DNA of 30,230 nt from VBDM01 sp035317085 (GCA_035317085.1 DATHHS010000083.1:1-30230), one strand, 5' to 3'. Shown: positions 1 through 7,697, counted from the first letter of the stretch. The notes: generated from the sequence alone by a model not told the origin. Numbers and translations are program-made.

Positions 1-366
1 GTACGCGAGGAGATCGGCGCGGTCCCGCGCCTCGGGCATGCCCGCGTACGGCATGCGGTTCGCCGGCACGGCTTTTTGCGGATCGGCGATATAGGCGTCC
101 AGCGTTTGCGGCGTCCAGGTGATGCCGCTCCGCTTGAGCGCTGGGGAGTAGCGGAAATCATCCAGCTCGGCCGCCTTGCGCCCGAAGACGCCGTAAAGGC
201 TCGGACCCACGCCGTTGACGCCGCGCTCGACCGCATGGCAGGCGCGGCACTCCTCGAACAGCTTCTGGCCGTGCTTGGCATCGCCGTCCGCGTGCGCCGA
301 GCTGGCAGCCAGGATGAGTGTCGTCGCTGCCGCCGCAATTGTCCGGGTCTGCACGCGCGTCCTCAT
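1..366 (-). CDS. monohaem class I cytochrome c, cut by window edge
   Basis: Exported electron carrier, probably the acceptor for the GMC dehydrogenase encoded just upstream. The visible 122 residues start with a Sec-type signal (MRTRVQTRTIAAAATTLILA, cleavage near SAHA-DG). The haem motif CRACH is at residues 40-44, and a Met-containing segment NRMPYAGM near residues 103-110 fits the axial ligand of a cytochrome c2-like fold. The closing helix (RADLLAY) is reached at the window edge, so only a few residues are missing. The ATG overlaps the stop of the GMC gene by four bases (ATGA), which indicates translational coupling. Canonical gluconate-type dehydrogenases use a larger triheme cytochrome; this one carries a single haem. 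Confidence 0.88.
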   Translation of the reverse strand, partial: MRTRVQTRTIAAAATTLILAASSAHADGDAKHGQKLFEECRACHAVERGVNGVGPSLYGVFGRKAAELDDFRYSPALKRSGITWTPQTLDAYIADPQKAVPANRMPYAGMPEARDRADLLAY

Positions 367-2138
367 GCGGACACCAGCGGCCCGGGATTTTTCATATAGC
401 GGTTCTTGATCGCGTCCGCCGTCCAGTAGGCCAGCGCCCCGACCGGCCCGGTCGGGTTGTATACAGAGTTGTGCGGGAACACGTTCGCGCCCACGACGAA
501 GAGGTTGTGGCAATCCCAGCTTTGCAGGTACTTGTTCAAGGCGCTGGTCTTCGGGCTGGTGCCCATGATGGTGCCGCCGGTGTTGTGCGTGCTTTGGTAA
601 GGCACCACCGTCCAGGGCTCGGTGCGCGCCGTGGCCGGGTTGAGCCGCGTCGGATTCATGGACTTGGCGATGTCGTTGATCACCTGCGCCGCGTGCCGCC
701 CGATCTTGTGCTCGTTGTCCTTGTAGTCGAAGGTCATGCGCATCATCGGCAGGCCGAAGGCGTTGCGGTAGGTCGGATCGAGGTCGTAATAGTTGTAGCG
801 ATTCGCCATCACGCTGCCGCTCATGTTGATCTGCATCGCGGTGTCGTACCACTTCGCCATGCCGGCTTTCCAGGCCGTGCCCCAGGCGGGCGTGCCGCTC
901 GGCACCGGCCGGTAACCGATCGGCAACGCGGTATTGAAAGCTCCGGCGACGATGAAGCCGCCGACGTAACTGTGTTTGCTGCGATCGAAATCCCAGTTCG
1001 CGTTGAAGTCGTCCATGGTCGTGCTCGATCCGCCGGCGTTCATGAACGGATTGAAGTGCCGATCCTCGAAGAACAGCGTCGCCGACGCGCCCGTCTGATA
1101 GCAGTAGTTCTTGCCGATGATGCCTTTCTGGCTCACCGGGTCGTAGGGCTGGCCGATTCCGGAAAGCAGCATCAGGTGCACGTTGTTGATGGCGTAGGCG
1201 GTGAGCAGCACCATCTGCGCCGGCTGCTCGAATTCTTCCCCGTTCAGCACGTTGGTGTAGGTGACGCCGGTCACGCGCTTGCCGCTCGAGTCCTTGAGCA
1301 CCTTGGTCACCCAGGTGTGCGTGCGCAGCTCGAAGTTCGGATTGCGCATGGCGATCGGAATCACGGTCATGTGCGGGCTGCCCTTGGCGTTCGCTTCGCA
1401 ACCGAAGCGCTGGCAGTGGCCGCAATACTGGCAGGCGCCGAAGCGCGAGCCGTCGGGATTGGTATAAGCGCGCGATGCATTGGCGCTGGGGCGCGGGAAC
1501 GGGTGATAGCCGTTGTTCGCCGCCGCGGTCTTGAACATCTCCTGCGCGAGCAGCGGCGTGAGCGGCGGCAGCGGATAGTCGCGCGCGCGCGGCGCCTCGA
1601 AAGGATTTCCGCCCGGAATGATCTTGCCGCGAAGGTTCCCCGCTTTTCCGGAAACCGCCGCCGTGTATTCGAACTTGTCGTAATACGGCTCGAGCTCGTC
1701 GTAAGTGATGCCCCAGTCCTGGATCGTCATGTCCTCGGGGAGGTATTTCTTGCCGTAGCGCTCCTCGTAGCGGCTGCGCACCTTGAATTCCATGTCGGTC
1801 CAGCGCCAGGTGTGGCCGCTCCAGTGCACGCCCGAGCCGCCGACCACGTCCCCGGGCAGGAAGGAACCGAGGCGGCGCATCGGCAGCGCTTCCTGCGAAA
1901 CATTGTTGCGGATGGTGATGGTGTCCTTCTGCGTGTTCATCATGAGGTCGTGGCGCACGACGTAGCGCAGCTCGTCGCGCACCGCGGGCACCGAAAAATC
2001 GGCCTCGGTGCTGCGTTGGCCGCCGCGCTCCAGCGCCACCACTTTCATCCCGGCCGCGCTCAATTCCTTGGCGAGTATCCCGCCCGTCCAGCCCAGGCCC
2101 ACGATGACGACGTCGACTTCCTTGAGTTTGGTTGTCAT
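363..2138 (-). CDS. GMC-family FAD dehydrogenase, large subunit
   Basis: Flavin subunit of a periplasmic sugar/alcohol-type dehydrogenase (591 residues) related to gluconate, fructose and FAD-glucose dehydrogenase catalytic subunits. The Rossmann FAD motif GLGWTG is at residues 14-19 with the acidic end of the second strand at LERG (36-39). GDVVGGSGVHW (97-106) is the second GMC signature. A cysteine cluster C236-x2-C-x2-C-x4-C247 lies where relatives hold an iron-sulfur cluster. The C-terminal GMC domain has STHNTGG and NVFPHNSVYNPTGP, with the expected catalytic His and Asn. It has no signal peptide, so it presumably leaves the cell by riding on the Tat signal of the small subunit. The start follows GAGGGGAACGAC and lies 10 bp after the small subunit. 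Substrate cannot be told from sequence. Confidence 0.92.
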   Translation of the reverse strand: MTTKLKEVDVVIVGLGWTGGILAKELSAAGMKVVALERGGQRSTEADFSVPAVRDELRYVVRHDLMMNTQKDTITIRNNVSQEALPMRRLGSFLPGDVVGGSGVHWSGHTWRWTDMEFKVRSRYEERYGKKYLPEDMTIQDWGITYDELEPYYDKFEYTAAVSGKAGNLRGKIIPGGNPFEAPRARDYPLPPLTPLLAQEMFKTAAANNGYHPFPRPSANASRAYTNPDGSRFGACQYCGHCQRFGCEANAKGSPHMTVIPIAMRNPNFELRTHTWVTKVLKDSSGKRVTGVTYTNVLNGEEFEQPAQMVLLTAYAINNVHLMLLSGIGQPYDPVSQKGIIGKNYCYQTGASATLFFEDRHFNPFMNAGGSSTTMDDFNANWDFDRSKHSYVGGFIVAGAFNTALPIGYRPVPSGTPAWGTAWKAGMAKWYDTAMQINMSGSVMANRYNYYDLDPTYRNAFGLPMMRMTFDYKDNEHKIGRHAAQVINDIAKSMNPTRLNPATARTEPWTVVPYQSTHNTGGTIMGTSPKTSALNKYLQSWDCHNLFVVGANVFPHNSVYNPTGPVGALAYWTADAIKNRYMKNPGPLVSA

Positions 2139-2148
2139 GTCGTTCCCC

Positions 2149-2871
2149 TCAACTCATGTCCGAGATGCCGACCGGATCGACCGAGTATTTCTTGTCGCGA
2201 TATTTTTCGACGTTCTGGTAGTGCACCGCGATCACGCCGGGGAAGCCGATCAGCTTCCAGCCCGCCTTGTTGCGGTTGCCGCCATAGATCGGGTCCGAGA
2301 ACATGCCCTCCACCACGTTCTGGTACACCGTCGTGAAGAACGCGCGCGCGGGCGGCCCGTTTTCGAAGGCCACCTTGCCGCCTTGCAGGCCGAGCAGGAA
2401 TTCCTCGCGCTGCGCCGCGCCGATCTTGTCGAAGCTCTTGCCGTAGGTCTTGACGCAGAACGCATTGGCGGCGGCGATGCCGCTGCGGTACAGCTCGGCG
2501 GGGGTGAGCGGGAGCTGATAGCCCTGGCTCGGCACGCCCTGCCGCCACGGCCCCTGCATGTAGAGACGTTCGCCCCGGCCCCAGCCGCCGGCGAGCGCGC
2601 GATCGATGAAGGTATTGAGCCCGAGGTCGGTGCCTTTGGGCGTGTACGGGTCCGCCGGAACCATGTGGTCGACCAGCGCTTCGACGAAAGCCGCCTCTTC
2701 GGGATTGAGATAGGCGTAGGTGTTCGCCGGTGCAGGTGAGCCCTGGCTCGCAGGTGCGGGCCCGCTCTGCTGGGCCTCAGCTGCTCGTGGTAATGAGACT
2801 GTCGCGGCCGCTGCGCCGCTTGCCACGGCGCCTTTCAGAAAACTGCGGCGATCGAATCCGTCGTTCTTCAT
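2149..2871 (-). CDS. gluconate 2-dehydrogenase subunit 3-like protein with Tat signal
   Basis: Small chaperone/escort subunit of the GMC dehydrogenase (240 residues, Gluconate_2-dh3 family). The N terminus has a twin-arginine signal, DRRSFLKGAVASGAAAATVS at residues 7-26, and a cleavage site near AEA-QQ. It should carry the folded flavin subunit across the membrane. The family body is visible from LNPEEAAFVEALVDHMVPAD onwards. The ATG at 2871 was chosen over an upstream in-frame start because GGAGG lies at the right distance and the Tat motif follows at once. It is first in a three-gene operon with the flavin subunit and the cytochrome, behind a good sigma70-like promoter at 2922-2949. Confidence 0.9.
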   Translation of the reverse strand: MKNDGFDRRSFLKGAVASGAAAATVSLPRAAEAQQSGPAPASQGSPAPANTYAYLNPEEAAFVEALVDHMVPADPYTPKGTDLGLNTFIDRALAGGWGRGERLYMQGPWRQGVPSQGYQLPLTPAELYRSGIAAANAFCVKTYGKSFDKIGAAQREEFLLGLQGGKVAFENGPPARAFFTTVYQNVVEGMFSDPIYGGNRNKAGWKLIGFPGVIAVHYQNVEKYRDKKYSVDPVGISDMS

Positions 2872-2921
2872 CGCTCCTCCTTTGCAGAATCGAACCTGCC
2901 TGTCCCACGATGACCGACGGA

Positions 2922-2949
2922 AGTATAAGCCTCCGCAGGAGGCTTGCAA
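2922..2949 (-). promoter_or_regulatory. sigma70-like promoter of the GMC dehydrogenase operon
   Basis: Read on the minus strand: TTGCAA, 16 bp, TATACT, with the -10 about 50 bp before the ATG of the small subunit. The spacer holds a perfect inverted repeat, GCCTCC-TGC-GGAGGC, which could be an operator between the two boxes. Promoter assignment is by pattern only. Confidence 0.6.
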
Positions 2950-3060
2950 GCGAGATGAGGTCACGCCCCCGCGCCCGCCGGGTTGGGGGCGGAGCGGGGC
3001 GTTATGAATTGCTTGCGCTAGCGTTGCTCCGAAAGGTGAGGCCGGACTGAGGAGCTTCGC

Positions 3061-4173
3061 CTAGGCGGCCTTGGCGCGATTCGGGAAAATCTGCGGGCGC
3101 ATTTTCGGATGGCAGGCCATGTACTTCGGCGCATACGGCGCTTCCTCGCCCAGTTCCTCGGCGGCGTGCCAGGCGAAACGCGGGTCCCACATCATGCCAC
3201 GCGCGAGCACCACGAAATCGGATTTACCCGAAGCAATGATGTCCTCGCATTGGCGCGTGGTGGTGATCAGTCCCACGCACATGGTGGTGATGCCGGCCTC
3301 TTTCTTGACCCTCTCGGCGAACGGAACGTTGTATCCGGGCGCGAACGGGACTTGCTGGCGCGGATCGAGCGCGCCGCTGGAGACGTCGACGTAGTCGCAG
3401 CCGAGTTTCTTGAGTTCCTTGGCGAACGCCACGGACTGGTCTGCATCCCAACCACCCTCCATCCAGTCGGTGACGGAAATCCGCACGCCCATCGGCTTGT
3501 CGGCGGGCCACGCCGCGCGCATGGCCGCGAAGGTCTCGAGCGGAAAGCGCATGCGGTTCGCGAGGCTGCCGCCATACTCGTCGGTGCGCTTGTTCGAAAG
3601 CGGCGACAGGAACTCGTGAGCGAGATAGCCGTGCCCGGCGTGCAGTTCGACCAGATCGTAGCCGATGCGCGCCGCGCGGCGGGTCGCCTGCACGAACTCC
3701 TCGCGCACGCGCACGATGTCGGCCTTGGTCATTTCGCGCGGCACGTGCCAGTCGGGCGCATACGGCAGCGCGGAAGGCGCGATCGTGGGCCACGCGCCGT
3801 CTTCGGCCTTGAGCGGCGTGCCGCCCGCCGCGGGCGGCACGGTCGAGCCCTTGCGCCCCGCGTGACCGAGCTGCAGGCCGTGCGCCGCCACTCCATACTT
3901 CTTGCAGAAGTCGATGACGCGCTTCATCCCCGCTTCGTTCTCGTCGGAATACATGCCGGCGCACTTCAGCGTGATGCGGCCTTCGGCGCTCACGTGCGTC
4001 GACTCGGTCATCACCAGCGCGCCCGCGCCCAGCGAAAACTGGCCGAGGTGCATCAGGTGCCAGTCGTTGGCCGTGCCGTTGTCGGAGTTGTATTGGCACA
4101 TCGGCGAGACGACGATGCGGTTTTTCAGAGTGAGGCTCCGAAGCGTTATCGGGGCAAAAAGAGCGCTTGCCAT
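3061..4173 (-). CDS. NADH:flavin oxidoreductase, Old Yellow Enzyme (YqjM-like)
   Basis: FMN ene-reductase of the YqjM/XenA branch (370 residues), cytoplasmic, reducing activated C=C bonds of enones or similar compounds with NAD(P)H. Visible motifs are the N-terminal LKNRIVVSPMCQYN (the Cys that tunes FMN in this branch), GLQLGHAGRKGS, ELHAGHGYLAHEFLSP (substrate-binding His pair and barrel strand), SNKRTDEYGGS and a late FVVLARGMMWDPRFAWHAA segment for the FMN phosphate. The ATG at 4173 begins the conserved MASALFAPITLRSLTLKNR and has GGAG ahead of it; an in-frame extension upstream lacks family similarity. It is monocistronic as far as I can see: an intrinsic terminator separates it from the amidohydrolase, and 189 bp separate it from the GMC operon. 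Confidence 0.93.
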   Translation of the reverse strand: MASALFAPITLRSLTLKNRIVVSPMCQYNSDNGTANDWHLMHLGQFSLGAGALVMTESTHVSAEGRITLKCAGMYSDENEAGMKRVIDFCKKYGVAAHGLQLGHAGRKGSTVPPAAGGTPLKAEDGAWPTIAPSALPYAPDWHVPREMTKADIVRVREEFVQATRRAARIGYDLVELHAGHGYLAHEFLSPLSNKRTDEYGGSLANRMRFPLETFAAMRAAWPADKPMGVRISVTDWMEGGWDADQSVAFAKELKKLGCDYVDVSSGALDPRQQVPFAPGYNVPFAERVKKEAGITTMCVGLITTTRQCEDIIASGKSDFVVLARGMMWDPRFAWHAAEELGEEAPYAPKYMACHPKMRPQIFPNRAKAA

Positions 4174-4278
4174 GTTGCGAGTCTCCGTGTCGAGGTTGGG
4201 GATCGAAGGTGCGGCGTCGGGAAAACGTAGTATGCGCTGAACGTACACCGCCTGCGCTCGGGACCGAACCGATTCCCG

Positions 4279-4306
4279 AAAAAAAGGGGCGGCCGAAGCC
4301 GCCCCT
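4279..4306 (-). terminator. intrinsic terminator of the amidohydrolase gene
   Basis: On the minus strand a 9-bp perfect stem, AGGGGCGGC / GCCGCCCCT, closes on a TTCG tetraloop and is followed by seven T residues. It begins 21 bp after the amidohydrolase stop codon. Confidence 0.88.
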
Positions 4307-4327
4307 GTGTCCGTCCAACGATTCGCT

Positions 4328-5950
4328 CTATTGGCCGCTGAACAGGTCCTGCTTGATCTTCGCTGCGGAGAAGATGAAGTCGCGCGAGTTCTCGAGCTGC
4401 CGGCGCAGGTTCGGAAGATCGACGTCGAGCAGCTTGCCCTTCCACTTGCGCACCTTGCCCGCGACGATCACGGTCTCGACGTTGGTGCGGTCCATCAGCG
4501 ATACCACCGCCCCCGGCACCTGGTTGAGCGGCGCCACGTTGATCGCTTCGGCGTCGAGGATGATGATGTCGGCCTCCTTGCCGGGCGTGAGCGAACCGAC
4601 CTTGCCGTCCAGGCGCAGGTGCTTCGCGCCGTTCATGGTGGCGTAGCGCAGCACGTCGCGCGTCGTCAGCGGGGCCGGGGGCTGAGGATTGAGATGGAAC
4701 GGCGCCGTCGGCCATGCAACCTCGGGATTGGGCGGAAGGCCCGTATCGAGGATCATCTGGTTCACCAGCGCGCGCTGCACGTTCATCATGGAACGCATCT
4801 GGGTGAAGAAGTCCGCCGTCAGCGTGCACTCCACGTCCACGGAGAGTGAAGGCTCCATGCCCAGGCTTTGCATCTTGAGGATGGGCGGCATGCCGTGGCG
4901 CATGTTCATCTCGATCGGCACGGCGAGCGAGACCTGGGCGCCGGCGTCCTTGACCGCCTTCCAGCCCGCGTCGGACATCCCGGTCATGTGGATGAACAGG
5001 TTGTCCGGTCCGATCCCGATGTGGCCGTTGCCACCCGTTCCCGCGGCGAATCTGTCGAAAATCGGCCGGATACCGAACGGCGAGAGGATATGCGCCGCGA
5101 CCTGGAGGTCGAGCTGCCGCCCGATCGTCCAGGACTGGTCGGCCGTCGCATCCCCAAGATAGACCTCGCCGCCCATGATCATATGGACGAGCTGGTCGCT
5201 CGAGGAGAACCACTGCTTCTTGATGCGGGGCGCATCGCCTGGATATTTGTTGCCGGGAACGGCACCCGCGCTCTCGAAATAGCCGAAGGCGGCGCGGCGC
5301 CCCGTATCGAACAGCGCTTTGATGGCGGCGTCCGAGTGTTGGGGCGAGTGTTGAATTTGCGAAACGTCGTGTACGGTCGTGACGCCGTCGTCGAGCTGGG
5401 AGAGGCCTCCGAACAGCTCGTTGATGTACACGTCCTGCGGACGGTATACCGGGGCGAACGTGCCGAGAATGAATTCGAAGTAAGTCGTGCTCCCGCTGGG
5501 CGTGTTCGACCCATCGTTGATCAGTACCCCGTCGGCGAGGAAGCTGCGCAGCGCGGTCTCGAACTGGTGGTGGTGCGTATCGATGAAGCCGGGCATCACG
5601 ATCTTGCCGCGCGCGTCGATCTCGGTTGCGTCGCCCGCGTGCAGGTTCGGCCCGACGGCGAGTATTTTCTTGCCCTCGATCAGCACGTCGGCCTTGGGAA
5701 AATCGCCCACTTTCGGGTCCATCGACATCACCGCGCCGCCGCGGATGATGTAGCGCCGGCCCGTCTTGCCGCTGTCCTCCGGCCCGTCGTCGTCGTGCGC
5801 CGCGGCAGGCCGTGCGGCGAACAAACCCATCCCCGCCGCGGCAGCCGCGGTCGCGGTCGAGGCCTTCAGGAAATCGCGTCGTCCGAGTTGCGAACCGCTC
5901 AGTGACCCCGAATGGTCCTGCGGTTTTCCTTCATCGCACAGTATGCACAT
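4328..5950 (-). CDS. Tat-exported metal-dependent amidohydrolase (cytosine deaminase/ATZ-TRZ-like)
   Basis: Amidohydrolase-superfamily enzyme (540 residues) predicted to work in the periplasm. The barrel begins with PGFIDTHHHQFE, the strand-1 metal His pair. A further His is in DNLFIHMTGMSD, and the strand-8 Asp is in PSLSVDVEC. The C-terminal TPGKEADIIILD segment is typical of ATZ/TRZ and cytosine deaminase relatives. The N terminus is odd: MCILCDEGKPQDHSGS comes before the twin-arginine motif GRRDFLKAS (residues 23-31), so two cysteines (2 and 5) sit in the signal's n-region. The start follows GGAGGAG at a somewhat long spacing (AAAACCAAG). The substrate is unknown. A strong intrinsic terminator closes the gene, and a small reading frame with a good Shine-Dalgarno sequence lies in its leader. 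Confidence 0.88.
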   Translation of the reverse strand: MCILCDEGKPQDHSGSLSGSQLGRRDFLKASTATAAAAAGMGLFAARPAAAHDDDGPEDSGKTGRRYIIRGGAVMSMDPKVGDFPKADVLIEGKKILAVGPNLHAGDATEIDARGKIVMPGFIDTHHHQFETALRSFLADGVLINDGSNTPSGSTTYFEFILGTFAPVYRPQDVYINELFGGLSQLDDGVTTVHDVSQIQHSPQHSDAAIKALFDTGRRAAFGYFESAGAVPGNKYPGDAPRIKKQWFSSSDQLVHMIMGGEVYLGDATADQSWTIGRQLDLQVAAHILSPFGIRPIFDRFAAGTGGNGHIGIGPDNLFIHMTGMSDAGWKAVKDAGAQVSLAVPIEMNMRHGMPPILKMQSLGMEPSLSVDVECTLTADFFTQMRSMMNVQRALVNQMILDTGLPPNPEVAWPTAPFHLNPQPPAPLTTRDVLRYATMNGAKHLRLDGKVGSLTPGKEADIIILDAEAINVAPLNQVPGAVVSLMDRTNVETVIVAGKVRKWKGKLLDVDLPNLRRQLENSRDFIFSAAKIKQDLFSGQ

Positions 5951-6006
5951 CTTGGTTTTCTCCTCCGAAGTGAACGTTGCAATGCCGCGGCGCGAGCCGC
6001 GGACTT

Positions 6007-6114
6007 TCAGAATGCGTCCCCAGGGACGCACCGTGATCTGGAATGAGTTGCGGGGCGGGGGGCGCTGGCCCGTCCGCAGGGGATCGCGTCATCTCTGGTG
6101 AAGAGAATGCGCAC
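6007..6114 (-). CDS. possible short leader ORF before the amidohydrolase gene
   Basis: A 35-codon frame starting at GTG with an almost ideal Shine-Dalgarno sequence (AAGGAGGA, 6-base spacing). The peptide begins MRILFTRDDAIPCGRAS and has no recognisable family. It ends 56 bp before the amidohydrolase ATG. The ribosome site is much better than chance would suggest, but the peptide's Arg/Pro/Ser-rich tail looks like non-coding GC-rich sequence, so this may be a decayed gene start or a leader peptide. Confidence 0.3.
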   Translation of the reverse strand: MRILFTRDDAIPCGRASAPRPATHSRSRCVPGDAF

Positions 6115-6290
6115 TTGGACTCCTCCTTCCGGCCTGCCTCTTCGGGCAAGTCGCTTTGAATCTTCAGTCTAGCAAGATGTTCGCGCGGAGTCGTCCACAA
6201 TTTTCAGGAGGCCGGTGGCTCCTGCCCACGCGCGCGCAGGAGCGGAGTGTGGCGATGTAGGTGATCGATAACCTCCTCGGAATCCCGCAT

Positions 6291-6332
6291 GCATGCTCGC
6301 CCACCGGCGAGCATGCCGATGGGCTTTGCCCA
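6291..6332. repeat. two adjacent hairpins after the methyltransferase gene
   Basis: An 11-bp perfect inverted repeat, GCATGCTCGCC / GGCGAGCATGC, closes on a CACC loop (6291-6316). A second stem, TGGGC-TTT-GCCCA (6320-6332), follows directly. They lie 35 bp past the minus-strand stop codon at 6367. There is no T tract, so this is a 3'-end structure or operator rather than a classic intrinsic terminator. Confidence 0.6.
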
Positions 6333-6366
6333 CACGGAGAGCAGGGCGGCCGGGTGGTCCGGTTCG

Positions 6367-7125
6367 CTAGTTTCCGGACCGCTTGCGAAATACGATGGCG
6401 TTCTGCCAGGGCAGGTCGCGCGCGGTCTTCACCCATTCGAGCGCGTGCGCGGCGGCCTCCTTGCGCACTTGCGCTTCGCTCATGGTGTGCAGAGGCTTGA
6501 TCGGCACGGCCGCATCGCCCGCCCTGAACTCGACGAACGCGAGCCGTCCGCCGGGCTTGAGCGCGCGTACGATGGCGGCGAGCATTTCGTGCGGGTATTC
6601 GAGCTCGTGATAAACGTCGACCATCAGCGCGAGGTCGATGCTGGCGGGCGGCAGCCGCGGATCGGTCAGCGTGCCGAGCACCGCTTTCACGTTGGCGGCG
6701 CCGCGCCGCGCCATCTGTTGCTCGAGGAGCTTGATCATCTCCGGCTGTATGTCCACCGCGTACACCGTCCCGCTCGCGCCCACGCGCTGCGCCATGCGCC
6801 AGGAGTAGTAACCGGTGCCCGCGCCGATGTCGGCGACCGTCATGCCGGCTTTCAGATCGAGCGCCGACAGCAGCAGCTCCGGCCGTTCCTCTTCGATGCG
6901 CTCGGGACGCTCCAGCCACTCCGCGCCGTGGAAGCTCATGACCCGCGCAATCTCGCGGCCCAGATAGACTTTGCCGATGCCGTCGGAGCTCGGGGGAACG
7001 GCGGCGTAGCGGGTCGGCGCGGACTCGGCCGCCGGCACCGCCGCCGGCAGAGCGAACGCGAAGCCCAGCAGTAGAAGAGCCGGATTCGATTTCCGCCAGC
7101 GGCAGTGCTGAAACAAATTGATCAA
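6367..7125 (-). CDS. class I SAM-dependent methyltransferase with an N-terminal signal peptide
   Basis: 252-residue Rossmann-fold methyltransferase. SAM motif I is VADIGAGTGYYSWRM, the acidic strand-2 end is VYAVDIQPEM, and the later strand is LALMVDVYHELEYP, with a C-terminal PGGRLAFVEF. It opens with a basic n-region and a hydrophobic stretch (SNPALLLLGFAFALPAAVPAAES) that reads as a Sec signal peptide, which is unexpected because SAM is made in the cytoplasm. Start is TTG at 7125; the Shine-Dalgarno GGAGG/GAGGAA overlaps the end of the upstream osmC-like gene, whose stop is only 4 bp away, so the two are translated together. Substrate unknown. Confidence 0.85.
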   Translation of the reverse strand: MINLFQHCRWRKSNPALLLLGFAFALPAAVPAAESAPTRYAAVPPSSDGIGKVYLGREIARVMSFHGAEWLERPERIEEERPELLLSALDLKAGMTVADIGAGTGYYSWRMAQRVGASGTVYAVDIQPEMIKLLEQQMARRGAANVKAVLGTLTDPRLPPASIDLALMVDVYHELEYPHEMLAAIVRALKPGGRLAFVEFRAGDAAVPIKPLHTMSEAQVRKEAAAHALEWVKTARDLPWQNAIVFRKRSGN

Positions 7126-7129
7126 TTCC

Positions 7130-7555
7130 TCACGCCTCCAGTTTTGCGTCCAGGGTAATCTTGGCGTTCAACACCTTGGAGAGCGGGCACCCGGTTTTTG
7201 CCTTGTTGGCGGCCGTCTCGAATGCCTGGCGATTCGCGCCCGGTATCTTCGCGGTCAGATCCAGATGAACGGCGGTGATGGCGAATCCGCCTTCGACTTT
7301 GTCCAGGGTGACCGTCGCGGTGGTGCGGATGCTTTCCGCCGTCATTTTCGCTTCGCCCAGCTGTGCCGACAGCGCCATCGAGAAGCAGCCCGCGTGCGCT
7401 GCACCCAGCAATTCCTCGGGGTTCGTCCCCGGTCCGTTCTCGAAACGCGCCTTGAATCCGTAGGGAGCGTTGGAAAGAACGCCGGTCTCTGTCGAGATCG
7501 TGCCAATACCGTCCTTGAGACCGCCTTTCCAGACGGCCGATGCTGTTTTCTTCAT
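7130..7555 (-). CDS. OsmC-family peroxiredoxin
   Basis: 141-residue thiol peroxidase of the OsmC/Ohr superfamily, cytoplasmic, reducing organic hydroperoxides. The two family cysteines are present: Cys57 in AAHAGCFSMAL and Cys123 in KTGCPLSKVL. The length and the opening MKKTASAVWKGGLKDG fit the OsmC branch rather than Ohr. The ATG is preceded by AGGAA. It is first in a two-gene unit with the signal-bearing methyltransferase and is transcribed away from the PQQ dehydrogenase gene from a promoter that shares its -35 box. Confidence 0.93.
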   Translation of the reverse strand: MKKTASAVWKGGLKDGIGTISTETGVLSNAPYGFKARFENGPGTNPEELLGAAHAGCFSMALSAQLGEAKMTAESIRTTATVTLDKVEGGFAITAVHLDLTAKIPGANRQAFETAANKAKTGCPLSKVLNAKITLDAKLEA

Positions 7556-7599
7556 GATCGTTCCTGTAGTAGTGAAAGAATGGGTTTCTCCCGGTCCGA

Positions 7600-7627
7600 A
7601 TTATGTACCCGGCGAGGTGGTTTGCAA
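7600..7627 (-). promoter_or_regulatory. promoter for the OsmC-methyltransferase unit
   Basis: On the minus strand: TTGCAA (7622-7627), 16-bp spacer, CATAAT (7600-7605), about 45 bp before the OsmC ATG. The -35 box is self-complementary and is also usable by the divergent promoter for the PQQ dehydrogenase. Confidence 0.6.
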
Positions 7628-7650
7628 GTTCAGCTTTTCGGGCCGACAAT
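7622..7650 (+). promoter_or_regulatory. promoter for the PQQ dehydrogenase gene
   Basis: On the plus strand: TTGCAA (7622-7627), 17-bp spacer, GACAAT (7645-7650), about 48 bp before the ATG at 7698. The -35 hexamer coincides exactly with that of the divergent OsmC promoter. Confidence 0.5.
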
Positions 7651-7697
7651 TCGCGATGTATCAAGGACAGCATCGCCACAAAAGGGGAGACCGGATC

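Larger units (their letters stand above)
5951..6366. other. 416-bp intergenic stretch with a possible leader ORF and hairpins
   Basis: No conventional gene is evident. It holds the leader of the amidohydrolase gene, a candidate 35-residue reading frame (6007-6114, minus), and two hairpins near the end of the methyltransferase gene (6291-6316 and 6320-6332). I found no convincing -35/-10 pair for the amidohydrolase. Confidence 0.6.

Noticed and set aside
318..2336. 672-residue open frame on the plus strand antisense to the GMC dehydrogenase
   Set aside because: High-GC shadow of the real gene: Arg/His/Val-rich composition, no family motifs, no ribosome site. The minus strand has clear FAD and GMC motifs.
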